Position numbers and translations under genes: made by a program. DNA of 64,000 bases from Thiofilum sp. (lineage in GTDB: Bacteria > Pseudomonadota > Gammaproteobacteria > Thiotrichales > Thiotrichaceae), in contig NZ_JADJTF010000001.1 of assembly GCF_016711335.1 (NCBI RefSeq), positions 2,542,001 through 2,606,000 on the forward strand, read 5' to 3'. The notes under the pieces are model-generated. The model did no database searches. It worked only from the letters and a program-made list of their open reading frames with translations, and was not told the DNA's origin. This document shows, piece after piece, positions 36,465 through 44,673 of this stretch (position 1 is its first letter; each line of letters starts with the position of its first letter).

Positions 36465-37559
36465 TTAGGCAAGTTGCAATTCCATATTTTGCCCACGGGT
36501 ATAATCATCATTTTGTGAAACCGTGGGATACACTAAAGCGTGGCAAACAATATCGGCGACAACATAAGCTAATTGACAAGGCACTGCATTACCAATTTGA
36601 GCAAAGACTTTACTTTGAGGGCCACAAAATTGGTAATTTATAGGAAACCCCTGCAACAGTGCTGCCTCATCAATGGTTAAACGCCTTAATGATTTAGGGG
36701 CAGCATCGGTAGAGTAAGGTTTGCCACCTTTCATTAAATGACAATGGTATTCTTCTACCCAAGGTTTAGCGTCATGAAACAAATGCGCTTCATCAATGAT
36801 CGGTGTACGGTTTCCACCCATGCTAGCAGGAAGAGTGCTAGCCCAACCATCAGGGTTTAGTGGGCGTCCTTGACCGTTAAATAACATACCTGCATAGGGG
36901 GATTGTCTTAAGACAGGTTTGGTTGCCAGAGTAATTTTTGCTTTACAAACTTTACTATTAGAGAGTGTGCCTGCCTTTCCTAAGGGAGCAATAATCTCTC
37001 TAAGTGTAGGAGGGGATGCATGATGTTTGCGAAAAGATAGGGACGTAATTGGATTAATGGCTTCACGCAATCCAATAAAAAATACTCGTTCGCGTGATTG
37101 CGGGATGCCAAAGTCTTTTGCATTTAAAGTGATTAGCGTTACTGTATAACCGGATTTTGTAAAGCGTGCTAGTAACTGTTTTCTGAGCAAAGCGAACTTT
37201 TCTAAGTGACCTAATGCTTTTACATTTTCCATCACAAAGGCGCGTGGGCGGATTTGCTCGATTACATCGGCAAAGCTGAAAATTAATTGGCTTCTGGGGT
37301 CAGTAACATCCATTTTTCCAGCTACTGAAAACCCTTGGCAGGGAGGACCACCGAAGATAACATCAATATCAGTCAAACAGGCTAGTTTATTCATCTGTTG
37401 GTGAATATCACCTTCGTAAAGAATAGTGTCTGTATGGTTAGCCCTAAAGCTTTGACAGGCATGAGTATCAATTTCGTTAGCAGCAATCACCGTAAAACCC
37501 GCTTGCTTGAACCCAACGTCCATGCCTCCGGCGCCAGAAAACAACGAAACAGCTCTCAT
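36465..37559 (-). CDS. C5-cytosine DNA methyltransferase (type II modification enzyme)
   Basis: 364 residues. Conserved motifs in order: I LFSGAGGMDVGF, IV GGPPCQGFS with catalytic Cys74, VI MENVKAL, VIII SRERVFFIG, then a target-recognition region around residues 170-290, and IX-X with RRLTIDEAALLQGFP and QIGNAVPCQ. It protects the host DNA from the endonuclease encoded on the other side of a divergent control gene. The recognition site cannot be read from the sequence. Confidence 0.92.
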   Translation of the reverse strand: MRAVSLFSGAGGMDVGFKQAGFTVIAANEIDTHACQSFRANHTDTILYEGDIHQQMNKLACLTDIDVIFGGPPCQGFSVAGKMDVTDPRSQLIFSFADVIEQIRPRAFVMENVKALGHLEKFALLRKQLLARFTKSGYTVTLITLNAKDFGIPQSRERVFFIGLREAINPITSLSFRKHHASPPTLREIIAPLGKAGTLSNSKVCKAKITLATKPVLRQSPYAGMLFNGQGRPLNPDGWASTLPASMGGNRTPIIDEAHLFHDAKPWVEEYHCHLMKGGKPYSTDAAPKSLRRLTIDEAALLQGFPINYQFCGPQSKVFAQIGNAVPCQLAYVVADIVCHALVYPTVSQNDDYTRGQNMELQLA

Positions 37560-37610
37560 TGAAATATTCCATTTACGAATAATTTATAGATTATATCATG
37601 ATTAACTATT
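37560..37610. promoter_or_regulatory. Divergent promoter region of the restriction-modification cassette
   Basis: Only 51 AT-rich bases separate the methyltransferase and control-gene starts. TATCAT (37594-37599) sits about 12 bases before the control-gene ATG, which has no ribosome site; a leaderless mRNA, as reported for several C proteins, is plausible. Repeated GATTA units here could be the control-protein operator. Confidence 0.4.
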
Positions 37611-37880
37611 ATGAAAAAAGACAAAGCTATTGATGACCAACGGTATCGCGCAGTAGTAGCAGCTATTGCTAGTGAACGAAAGCGTTTAGCTATTTCTCAA
37701 GTAGAATTAGCTGAAAGATTAGGTATGCACCAATCAGATATTTCAAAAATTGAGCAATTTGAGCGCCGTTTAGATGTGTTAGAGTTTATGCGCCTATTAG
37801 AAGCCTTTAGAGTTAATGAAAATAAAAATTTTTCTCTAAGAATGATGATATTGCTAGGGATTAATAATGAAAGTTGCTGA
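37611..37880 (+). CDS. Xre/C-protein-type HTH regulator of the restriction-modification cassette
   Basis: 89 residues, almost all a Cro/C1-type helix-turn-helix: VVAAIASERKRLAISQVELAERLGMHQSDISKIE. It lies between divergent methyltransferase and endonuclease genes and overlaps the latter by 14 bases, the classical position of a controller (C) protein that delays restriction until methylation is established. Confidence 0.85.
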   Translation: MKKDKAIDDQRYRAVVAAIASERKRLAISQVELAERLGMHQSDISKIEQFERRLDVLEFMRLLEAFRVNENKNFSLRMMILLGINNESC

Positions 37881-38951
37881 ACGGAATGAAGACGCCAAAT
37901 ATTATGTTAATGCTAAGTTGCATAGAGCGGCAGCATTGCAAGATGCTGACTTTCCTGATTTTTCCAGTGGAACCTCCATTCATACCTTGTTGACCGAGCT
38001 AATAGAGGTTCATGCTAAAGGTTTTCGCGGTGTGGTATTGACCGCCTTGGTGGGTATTCACCTTAATCCTAACTATGATCCGCTTAACAATTTCTATGGT
38101 TGTAATCCACGCTCCATTTTTGAGGAAGGTATTTGGTATGCTCTGACGGAAAAAGGCATTCCGTGTGGTAAATCAGACCCCTTAAATGTAGCCAAAAATA
38201 GCAATCAATTGGATGAGAATTGGGCAAAAGGTAAGCGTCCTGAGTCTGCTGCTCTTGCTGTCGTAAATTTTTTACGCAGAGTTATGAGCAGCACAGGTGA
38301 GCAAAGGAGAGTTTTGATTGACTACTTCTTTTTTAGATTATTCAAATATGCTCAACAGCTAAACCAATATCAGGTGACTGTAGTTCATCATTCAACCGCT
38401 AGCGCAAGACAGTTAGCAGAAAAGTTAGCAACATTTTGTGTGATATATCCAGAATCAGGCAGTGTTCCGCAGTTTATTGTGGCTAGATTACTAGCACACT
38501 TATATTCTCAATCTTCTGTTACTGTGGAGGGTGGAGAGGAAAGTGTTTTTGGTACTAATACTACCTCTAAAAAACCTGCTGATATTTGGACAAGCCAAAA
38601 CGGTAACATACTGAACCTTTATGAGGTTACTGTTAAAGCCATTAGTTTGAAAAGGTTGGATGATTGTATTGGCACGTTGAAGGGCTAAATGCCTTCGATA
38701 AACCGCTCACTTTTATTTGTCGTATACCAGAGGATATAACGTTAATCAGTGCTGAAAGAGATGCTTATCGATATAAGGGTAGAGTATTTGATTTTGTTGA
38801 TATAAGACGGTTTATTGTAGTGGTTTGTGCATTACTAACACCGCAACAAATGCAGCTATTGCTCCAAGAGCTTCAGGCTTTTGTAGCTGATGTTAATGTT
38901 TCACCTAAAACTAAACAGGGTTGGAACAGTATATTTGAGCAAGCTAAATAA
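37867..38951 (+). pseudogene. Type II restriction endonuclease gene with a one-base frameshift
   Basis: The first frame (37867-38688) gives 273 residues; the second (38664-38951, frame -1) carries on directly with NAFDKPLTFICRIPED. Adding one G to the GGG at 38682-38684 would join them (Leu-Lys-Gly-Leu-Asn-Ala-Phe), giving about 361 residues. The segment GKSDPLNVAKNSNQLDENWA and overall length recall the SacI-type endonuclease family, but I hold that loosely. Partner of the adjacent C5 methyltransferase. The break may be real inactivation, phase variation at the G-run, or a sequencing error; the rest of the sequence is intact, so it is recent in any case. Confidence 0.7.
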
Positions 38952-39057
38952 GCTTGTTTAAGGATATATGGTCTATTACAACTAAATTTATGGTTCTGTT
39001 CATTAGACCACAAACTCATTTAAGTTAGCAGTCTGTTTGTTATTAAGGATTGCTTTT

Positions 39058-39720
39058 ATGCCTCGTACTCATGAATCCGCTCCTAGTGCGCGTACTACCG
39101 TTAAACAAACGGCCAAACGTGCTCATTATGATACTGAAACCTTATATAGCATTATTGATGCGGCTTTGGTCGGGGTGGTGGCGGTGTCGATTGATAATGA
39201 ACCCTTTGCTATGCCGATGATGGTAGCGCGTTTAGGGGATGCTATTTATTTACATGGTTCGCGTACCTCGCGTTTGATTAAACATATCAGTGCAGGTCAT
39301 TCGGTGTGTGTCACGTTTAATCATATTGATGGCATTGTGGTAGCGCGTTCGGGGATGCATTGCTCGGCTAATTATCGTTCTGCGGTGGTGCATGGGGTGG
39401 GTCGAGTCATTGAGGGTGAGGAAAAAACTCAGTATTTGATGGATATAGTCTATGCCATCATTCCTAGCTCCCAAGGCGACTATCGCGCCATTCAAGATAA
39501 TGAATTAAAAGCCACGAGCCTGATTGAAATTCCCTTAGACGAGGCTGCGTGTAAGGTGCGAACCGGAGGCCCGATTGATGATAAAGACGATTTGAGTTTG
39601 CCGTATTGGGCAGGCGTGATTCCCTTGCATCATGTGTATGGTGAGCCAATACCCGCTAGTGATTTGGCTCAGGGGATTGCTATACCCGAATATGCGTTAA
39701 AGTTTCCTTTGCGTTCCTGA
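39058..39720 (+). CDS. Pyridoxamine 5'-phosphate oxidase family (FMN-binding split barrel) protein
   Basis: 220 residues from the ATG at 39058 with an AAGGA site. The split-barrel pattern is visible: a first helix with TLYSIIDAAL, strand GVVAVSIDNEPFAMPM, YLHGSRTSRLIKHI and VCVTFNHIDGIVVAR, then SANYRSAVVHGVG. This matches the Nim/PNPOx-like flavin reductases rather than true PdxH. Substrate unknown. Upstream 100 bases contain only a weak hairpin after the endonuclease gene. Confidence 0.8.
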   Translation: MPRTHESAPSARTTVKQTAKRAHYDTETLYSIIDAALVGVVAVSIDNEPFAMPMMVARLGDAIYLHGSRTSRLIKHISAGHSVCVTFNHIDGIVVARSGMHCSANYRSAVVHGVGRVIEGEEKTQYLMDIVYAIIPSSQGDYRAIQDNELKATSLIEIPLDEAACKVRTGGPIDDKDDLSLPYWAGVIPLHHVYGEPIPASDLAQGIAIPEYALKFPLRS

Positions 39721-39811
39721 TACTTGAAGGCTAATAAATTTGCACTGAGGGATTACACCTATTAAACGCTAGTGCTAGATTCAATGTATTGTGTTTTAGA
39801 GTATTTAAACT

Positions 39812-40234
39812 ATGAATCTAGCCACGCCCTCGGCTTTAGCCGCTATTAGTTTTTATCAGCGTTTTGTCTCGCCTTATAAAGGGTTTCGTTGTGCTCATGC
39901 TGCATTACATCATGGCGACTCATGCTCACAAGCAGTAAAAAAGTTAATTGCCGAGCATGGGCTTTGGGGGAGTAGAACCTTAGTAAAAACCCGATTTGCC
40001 GAGTGCCGTACTGCTTTTGAATTCTTAAAACAAACTGCTGTTTTGAGTACCAGCGAAGACGAGGAAAGCGAGCGCCGCAAACAGCAACGTAAGGAGTATC
40101 TACAAAACTGCGGTTGTGATCTGCCTCAGCTAGGTTGTGACTTGGCTCAACTACTACCGTGTAGAGGAAAAGCGGCTCAGCTAGATTGCCTACCCGATGT
40201 CTGTATGCCCGATGCTGTATGTAGTTGCTGGTAA
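39812..40234 (+). CDS. yidD: YidD-family protein with cysteine-rich C-terminus
   Basis: 140 residues. The first 75 residues match the YidD membrane-insertion-factor family: ISFYQRFVSPYKGFRCAHAALHHGDSCS. YidD helps YidC insert inner-membrane proteins. After an acidic stretch (EDEESERR) the tail is rich in cysteine with a duplicated CDLPQLG/CDLAQLL motif and ends CSCW, which suggests metal binding or disulfides. It is not in the usual rnpA-yidD-yidC cluster, so this is a stand-alone paralogue. Confidence 0.75.
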   Translation: MNLATPSALAAISFYQRFVSPYKGFRCAHAALHHGDSCSQAVKKLIAEHGLWGSRTLVKTRFAECRTAFEFLKQTAVLSTSEDEESERRKQQRKEYLQNCGCDLPQLGCDLAQLLPCRGKAAQLDCLPDVCMPDAVCSCW

Positions 40235-40243
40235 AGCTGTTTT

Positions 40244-40906
40244 TTAGTTCTTAAGTTGGCTCAAATACTCTAGGCGTTTCATGATCTTATCGCGCCATTT
40301 GGGGTTTAAACCGCTACAGTCAGCGAGTTGCTGTAAGTGTTGTGAATCAGGGCGATGCTCAGCATAGATCTGTAAAAATTGTCGTAAAGTTAGCGTATTA
40401 GGGCGCTCCAGCAGTGTAATAGCGTCGCCCACCTGCACAGTTCCGCTTTGCAATACTCGATAATACCAACCTTGTAAGCTGTGTTGATCAATAACCTTAG
40501 CCAAGCTGTCATTGCCAAATTTGTCATTGATCTTCCAACAGGGTGAGCGCGGTTGTGACACTTGCACCACGACTGCACCTATCTGAATAATATCGCCGAT
40601 ATGCACCGAGTCCTCGTTCATACCCTCTGCACTGATATTTTCGCCTAGGCTACCTACCATCAATTGGGGAGCTAATTCAGGAAAGGCTTGTTGCAAAATG
40701 AGGTAGCTAGTGGGTGCGTATTGATGAAGCGCTTTTTCTAACCCACCGTGTACTTTGCGGTCGGCTTTAACGTCACCCTGAATTCCATACTCATCAATCA
40801 CGGCTGATTGAATCGCCGTTTTATAAATACCCGTAGGTGCGTAGCGGTCACCAATGAGCTGAGTGTCAAAAGCGGCGAATAAGTGGTCTAGTTGCCAAGT
40901 CGTCAT
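40244..40906 (-). CDS. MOSC domain protein (YiiM-like)
   Basis: 220 residues. The MOSC core has VHGGLEKALHQY, the GSLGENIS motif and the conserved cysteine in QPRSPCWKI, followed by the YiiM-type helical 3-alpha extension. MOSC proteins bind molybdenum cofactor or carry sulfur; YiiM-type reduce N-hydroxylated compounds. Two bases downstream of the UPF0178 gene, probably co-transcribed. Confidence 0.85.
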   Translation of the reverse strand: MTTWQLDHLFAAFDTQLIGDRYAPTGIYKTAIQSAVIDEYGIQGDVKADRKVHGGLEKALHQYAPTSYLILQQAFPELAPQLMVGSLGENISAEGMNEDSVHIGDIIQIGAVVVQVSQPRSPCWKINDKFGNDSLAKVIDQHSLQGWYYRVLQSGTVQVGDAITLLERPNTLTLRQFLQIYAEHRPDSQHLQQLADCSGLNPKWRDKIMKRLEYLSQLKN

Positions 40907-40907
40907 A

Positions 40908-41384
40908 TTAGTCTACTGCGGGTGAATTACGGCGGGATTGTAAATAACGGGTAATGAGGGTATCTAAGCGTTTGGCAAATTCTTTACGATCTTGCTGATT
41001 GAAAGGAGCAGGACCTCCGGTATCAATCCCGTTGCTGCGTAGCGTATCCATAAAGTCGCGCATACTGAGTTTAGCTTTGATGGTATCGGGGGAATACAAC
41101 TCACCGCGCGGATTCAGGGCTTGTGCGCCTTTGTCGAGTACCTCAGCGGCAAGAGGAATATCAGCAGTAATGACTAAATCACCCGCTTGAATACGTTTAA
41201 CAATTTCATTATCGGCTACATCAAACCCCGCCGCGACTTGTAAAGTGTTGATATTGGGGAGCTTGGGCACACGTAAGGGTTGATTCGCCACCAAGGTCAA
41301 AGCTAATCCAGTACGTTCAGCACTGCGAAACAAGATTTCTTTAATGACTACCGGACAAGCATCGGCATCGACCCAAATGTGCAT
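40908..41384 (-). CDS. yaiI: UPF0178 (YaiI/YqxD) family protein
   Basis: 158 residues. It starts IWVDADACPVVIKEIL, the signature of UPF0178, followed by VITADIPLA and GGPAPFNQQDRKEF. The fold is PIN-like, and the acidic residues suggest a nuclease, but no activity is established. Usually single copy. Confidence 0.9.
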   Translation of the reverse strand: MHIWVDADACPVVIKEILFRSAERTGLALTLVANQPLRVPKLPNINTLQVAAGFDVADNEIVKRIQAGDLVITADIPLAAEVLDKGAQALNPRGELYSPDTIKAKLSMRDFMDTLRSNGIDTGGPAPFNQQDRKEFAKRLDTLITRYLQSRRNSPAVD

Positions 41385-41395
41385 AATCTGATTCC

Positions 41396-41983
41396 TTAAT
41401 GAGCTGCTGGATGAGTAGGGGGCGTGATTAAAAACTCATAAATATCATTGACTGCTAGGGTTAGCCCAATCGAGTCTAAGGTAAAGGATTGTCCCGCCAA
41501 GAAGTATTCTGCCCGCCATTCGTTACGCTTGCGATAGATTTCCACTAAGGGACTATCTTGGGCGCAGAGCAGGTATTCTTGTAGGGTAGGAATCAGTTTG
41601 TAGGCTACCAGTTTTTCATAGCGATCTATGCGTGCAGTGCTTTCAGAGAGTACTTCAATAATCAAGCAAGGTGAGGTATTAAAATAGCGGTTGTTTTCTT
41701 CCTCGCACGTTACATGCACATCAGGGTAGTAAAAGTGCTGCTCATTGATAGATTGAATTCCTATTTTCATATCACCTTGAAATACCTCGCAACGACTACC
41801 GCGCAGATGAATATCAATCGTAGTCGTTAAATAGCGCGTAATACGGTTATGGTTACGACTCTCGCCCGCCATTGCATAGATTTGTCCGTTGACGTATTCG
41901 TATTTTGTGCCGTCGATGCGCTCGTTTTCACCTAGCAAATAGACTTCGGGCGTGGTGTAGTGAATGTTGGCTATGGCACTCAT
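41396..41983 (-). CDS. Uma2-family (DUF820) endonuclease-like protein
   Basis: 195 residues. Uma2 motifs: KYEYVNGQIYAMAGES near residue 30, FYYPDVHVTCEE, and CLIIEVLSESTARIDRYEKL, the PD-(D/E)XK-like acidic and Glu-x-Lys-equivalent residues. Such proteins are frequent in multiple copies in cyanobacteria and filamentous sulfur bacteria; role unknown. Confidence 0.85.
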   Translation of the reverse strand: MSAIANIHYTTPEVYLLGENERIDGTKYEYVNGQIYAMAGESRNHNRITRYLTTTIDIHLRGSRCEVFQGDMKIGIQSINEQHFYYPDVHVTCEEENNRYFNTSPCLIIEVLSESTARIDRYEKLVAYKLIPTLQEYLLCAQDSPLVEIYRKRNEWRAEYFLAGQSFTLDSIGLTLAVNDIYEFLITPPTHPAAH

Positions 41984-42059
41984 GGATATAGTCCGTCAGG
42001 TGAGTCATGGGTTAAGCATAGCGGGTGTGAGTGGGAAAGGGTAGTTGCTATTTTTACAT

Positions 42060-42088
42060 TTGCATGCAATGAATTCAGTGCCTACAAT
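42060..42088 (+). promoter_or_regulatory. Promoter of the FitAB/VapBC-type pair
   Basis: TTGCAT (42060-42065), 17-bp spacer, TACAAT (42083-42088), about 32 bases before the antitoxin ATG. The spacer starts with a palindromic TTGCATGCAA, a possible autoregulatory site. Confidence 0.5.
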
Positions 42089-42120
42089 GAAGCGTACTCA
42101 ATGGTTCTCAGGGGGCTAGT

Positions 42121-42372
42121 ATGGCAATGCTCACGATTCGCAATATCGATGATTCGATCAAAACCCAATTACGGATTCGGGCGGCTCAGCATGGTTGTTC
42201 TATGGAGGAGGAAGCACGGCGTATTTTGCAGCAAATTTTAGTCCCTAAGAAGATACAAAAAGGTTTAGGTACACGTATTCATCAGCGTGTTGTGGCTTTG
42301 ACGGGAGGAGAAGCCTTAATCTTACCTAAGCGCTCAGCCCCACGCGCAGCTCCTGATTTTGCTGAGGATTAA
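42121..42372 (+). CDS. FitA/VapB-type antitoxin (ribbon-helix-helix)
   Basis: 83 residues with an AGGGGG site. It starts with a short strand and helix typical of Arc/FitA DNA-binding proteins (MLTIRNIDDSIKTQLRIRAA, then SMEEEARRIL). The toxin gene begins two bases after the stop. The C-terminus would wrap the toxin. Confidence 0.85.
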   Translation: MAMLTIRNIDDSIKTQLRIRAAQHGCSMEEEARRILQQILVPKKIQKGLGTRIHQRVVALTGGEALILPKRSAPRAAPDFAED

Positions 42373-42374
42373 GC

Positions 42375-42791
42375 ATGTTTTTATTGGATACTAATGTGTT
42401 ATCTGAGCTTATGAAACCACATCCTGAGCCTAGTGTATTGGCTTGGGTTGATGAGCAACTAGAAACGGATTTGTATTTTTGTGCTATCAGTAAGGGAGAA
42501 ATTGAGTGGGGGATTGCTCTGCTGCCTGAGGGTAAGCGTAAGCACGCTTTAGCGGAGGCAGCGCTTGAAATGTTTGTGTTATTTGCAGAGCGTTGTTTAG
42601 ATTATTCGTGTGAGGTGTCGCCTTTTTATCGAGATATTGCCATAGCGTCTAAGCAATTAGGTCGACCGATGAGTGTGGAAGATATGATGATTGCCGCTAT
42701 TGCTCAGGCAAATGACGCGGTATTGGTGACACGTAATATAGCGGATTTTGATTTTTTGCCGAACTTAAAGTTAGTTAATCCGTGGGTGTAA
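42375..42791 (+). CDS. VapC/FitB-type PIN toxin
   Basis: 138 residues. PIN active-site acids: Asp5 in LLDTNVLSELMKP, Glu in KGEIEWGI and Asp in SVEDMMIAA, plus the final TRNIADF segment. The LDTNVLSE start with KPHPEP is the FitB pattern. A Mg-dependent RNase that is neutralised by the adjacent antitoxin. Confidence 0.87.
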   Translation: MFLLDTNVLSELMKPHPEPSVLAWVDEQLETDLYFCAISKGEIEWGIALLPEGKRKHALAEAALEMFVLFAERCLDYSCEVSPFYRDIAIASKQLGRPMSVEDMMIAAIAQANDAVLVTRNIADFDFLPNLKLVNPWV

Positions 42792-42824
42792 TTTACTAAA
42801 GTACCCAAATAAATAGTACTTTAG

Positions 42825-42911
42825 GGAGCCTCTAAAAACCACATTATTGTCAAATTCAGTGACTATAAATCAATAATTTAACATCATTATCCACAAGTTT
42901 TTAGAGGTTCT
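42825..42911. mobile_element. Short MITE-like element
   Basis: 87 bp with 15-base terminal inverted repeats (13 of 15 match; shared CCTCTAAAAAC), flanked by the direct repeat CTTTAG (42819-42824 and 42912-42917). It has no coding capacity. It sits between the convergent toxin and OLD-like genes and may also act as a hairpin terminator. Confidence 0.55.
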
Positions 42912-42934
42912 CTTTAGTTTAACAGTTAAGTGTT

Positions 42935-44521
42935 TTAATTATTACAGCGCTCAATATGAGTGAATATTTTCTCGCAAAGCTCTTTTAGTTCATCAGTTAA
43001 CTTCCATTGATTAGCATAGTCTCTAGTAGTCTCATCTTTTTTAGTCATGTATTCGCAGGCTGCATTACAAAATTCTACTTTTCGACGAATCGCACCGCTT
43101 TTTTCTGAGAATACATTATTAGTACTACCTATTAGGTTGTCCAAGTATCTACCAATACCCGCTTGTGAGTTAAAGTACTCAGCGTATTTTATATTATCTA
43201 AGCCATCAGGTTGTAAGTCTTTTGCTTTTCTTGAGTTATGAAAGAAATGCTTAGCAGTTTCTTTTAAAATTGCCTCAGGTAGCATATTTTCAAATTCTTT
43301 GCCTTCAGTGATAAAAAAATTATTACCTAATTGCTCAATTAGAGTTTGGTAACGATTACCTTTGCTCCTAATATCACCATCTGCTATTAAAAAAGGAGTA
43401 GCACATAGTTTTAGGGCTTTGAGCGAGTCGTTAGCTTCATCATCATTAAAATCCCAATGTCCTAAAGTACCGCCTTGATATTCTACAAAAGCATAGTGAA
43501 TATGCTCACTATAATTTTGCCATTTTTGTTTTTCTGGGTGTTCGGCTAAGTACTTTTGCATATAGGCTTTTAGGTATAAGCGATCTGTTATACCTTCAAC
43601 CCAAATAGTGGAGTTGGCTAGATAAACTGAGGTATTGAGTACGCCTAATTCTTGCAGTAAATCTTTGTCTTGTTTGCAGTCGTGAATGGTGAAAGTGGTT
43701 TGACCGTTTTCTACTTTTTTCTTGAGGCGGTGGACTGTGACTTGATCACTATAGTTATAAAAATCAATGAGGTGATTAGAATGGGTGGTGATGAAGTATT
43801 GGTGTGGTGTGTGGTCGATTAGGAAATGAATAAGCTTGCGGAGCATTCCGGGGTGTAGGTTGATTTCGGGTTCTTCGATGAAGAACATGGACGGCTCGGT
43901 TTCAAGGTAAGCCGCAGATGTGATTATGATGATTTGTTGTAGACCGTCACCTAAATCGTAAATAGGGCGAGCTGGCTCATAATCTAATTGAACAGCTATA
44001 ATATTACTTTTATGAGTTGCAATTAGTTCTAGGCTTTGATTATCAAAAAAATTTTCCGAGAGCAATTTTTCATATGATATTAGTATTTTTCTTTTTTTAT
44101 CTTGGATGCTACGTTTAAACGAGTCAATTTTTTCATACAAACTGAAGCCAGTATAGTAGCTTTCCTCACGTTTAGATGAGAAATAGTCCTGATATGTAGT
44201 TTTACTATATATATCATCTGTTAAGTTAAAGTTTCTTAAGCTTCTTAAAATCGGAATATAATATCTATTAGGTATGTCAGGGTTTGTATAGAGCCGTTGA
44301 GAAAATAATGATTCGTCTTGCTCTGGGCTTATTTCAAACTTACCTTTATAGTATCGATAATTTTCAACAGAAAACAAATGCCTAATGAGTCTACTTTTAC
44401 CACTATTGTTAGACCCAACAAAAAAATTTACCTTTTTAGTATCCAGATAAGGTATTTTTTGTGATTCGCTTGTTTCAACCCTATATCTAACAAGTTGATC
44501 TGACCAAATCCTAGAAAACAT
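42935..44521 (-). CDS. OLD-like ATPase with Toprim nuclease domain
   Basis: 528 residues. An SMC/ABC-like ATPase split by a helical insertion: Walker A GSNNSGKSRL near residue 37, Walker B FFIEEPEINLHP, followed by THSNHLI. After that comes a Toprim-type region with WVEGITDRLYLKAY (catalytic Glu) and LIADGD (acidic pair). This is the architecture of OLD-family and related defence nucleases. It is AT-rich and alone, without an obvious helicase or second effector gene, so a class 1-like stand-alone OLD nuclease is the best guess. Next to a toxin pair, a MITE and an RM cassette 4 kb away. Confidence 0.8.
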   Translation of the reverse strand: MFSRIWSDQLVRYRVETSESQKIPYLDTKKVNFFVGSNNSGKSRLIRHLFSVENYRYYKGKFEISPEQDESLFSQRLYTNPDIPNRYYIPILRSLRNFNLTDDIYSKTTYQDYFSSKREESYYTGFSLYEKIDSFKRSIQDKKRKILISYEKLLSENFFDNQSLELIATHKSNIIAVQLDYEPARPIYDLGDGLQQIIIITSAAYLETEPSMFFIEEPEINLHPGMLRKLIHFLIDHTPHQYFITTHSNHLIDFYNYSDQVTVHRLKKKVENGQTTFTIHDCKQDKDLLQELGVLNTSVYLANSTIWVEGITDRLYLKAYMQKYLAEHPEKQKWQNYSEHIHYAFVEYQGGTLGHWDFNDDEANDSLKALKLCATPFLIADGDIRSKGNRYQTLIEQLGNNFFITEGKEFENMLPEAILKETAKHFFHNSRKAKDLQPDGLDNIKYAEYFNSQAGIGRYLDNLIGSTNNVFSEKSGAIRRKVEFCNAACEYMTKKDETTRDYANQWKLTDELKELCEKIFTHIERCNN

Positions 44522-44673
44522 AACTCGCCCAATGTATTAATCACTCATCCATTATACTAATCCCCTTGGTCTAGGTTTGACCATAACGCATTAAAACCTA
44601 GCACTTTTCTGTACCCAACCCCCGCCTTCCGCTATAATCCGCACCCTTAGTAATCAGCTTAACTCCATTCACC

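Noticed and set aside
40244..40906. MOSC gene as part of a molybdenum-cofactor cluster
   Set aside because: No moa, moe or mob genes nearby; it is a stand-alone YiiM-like gene.
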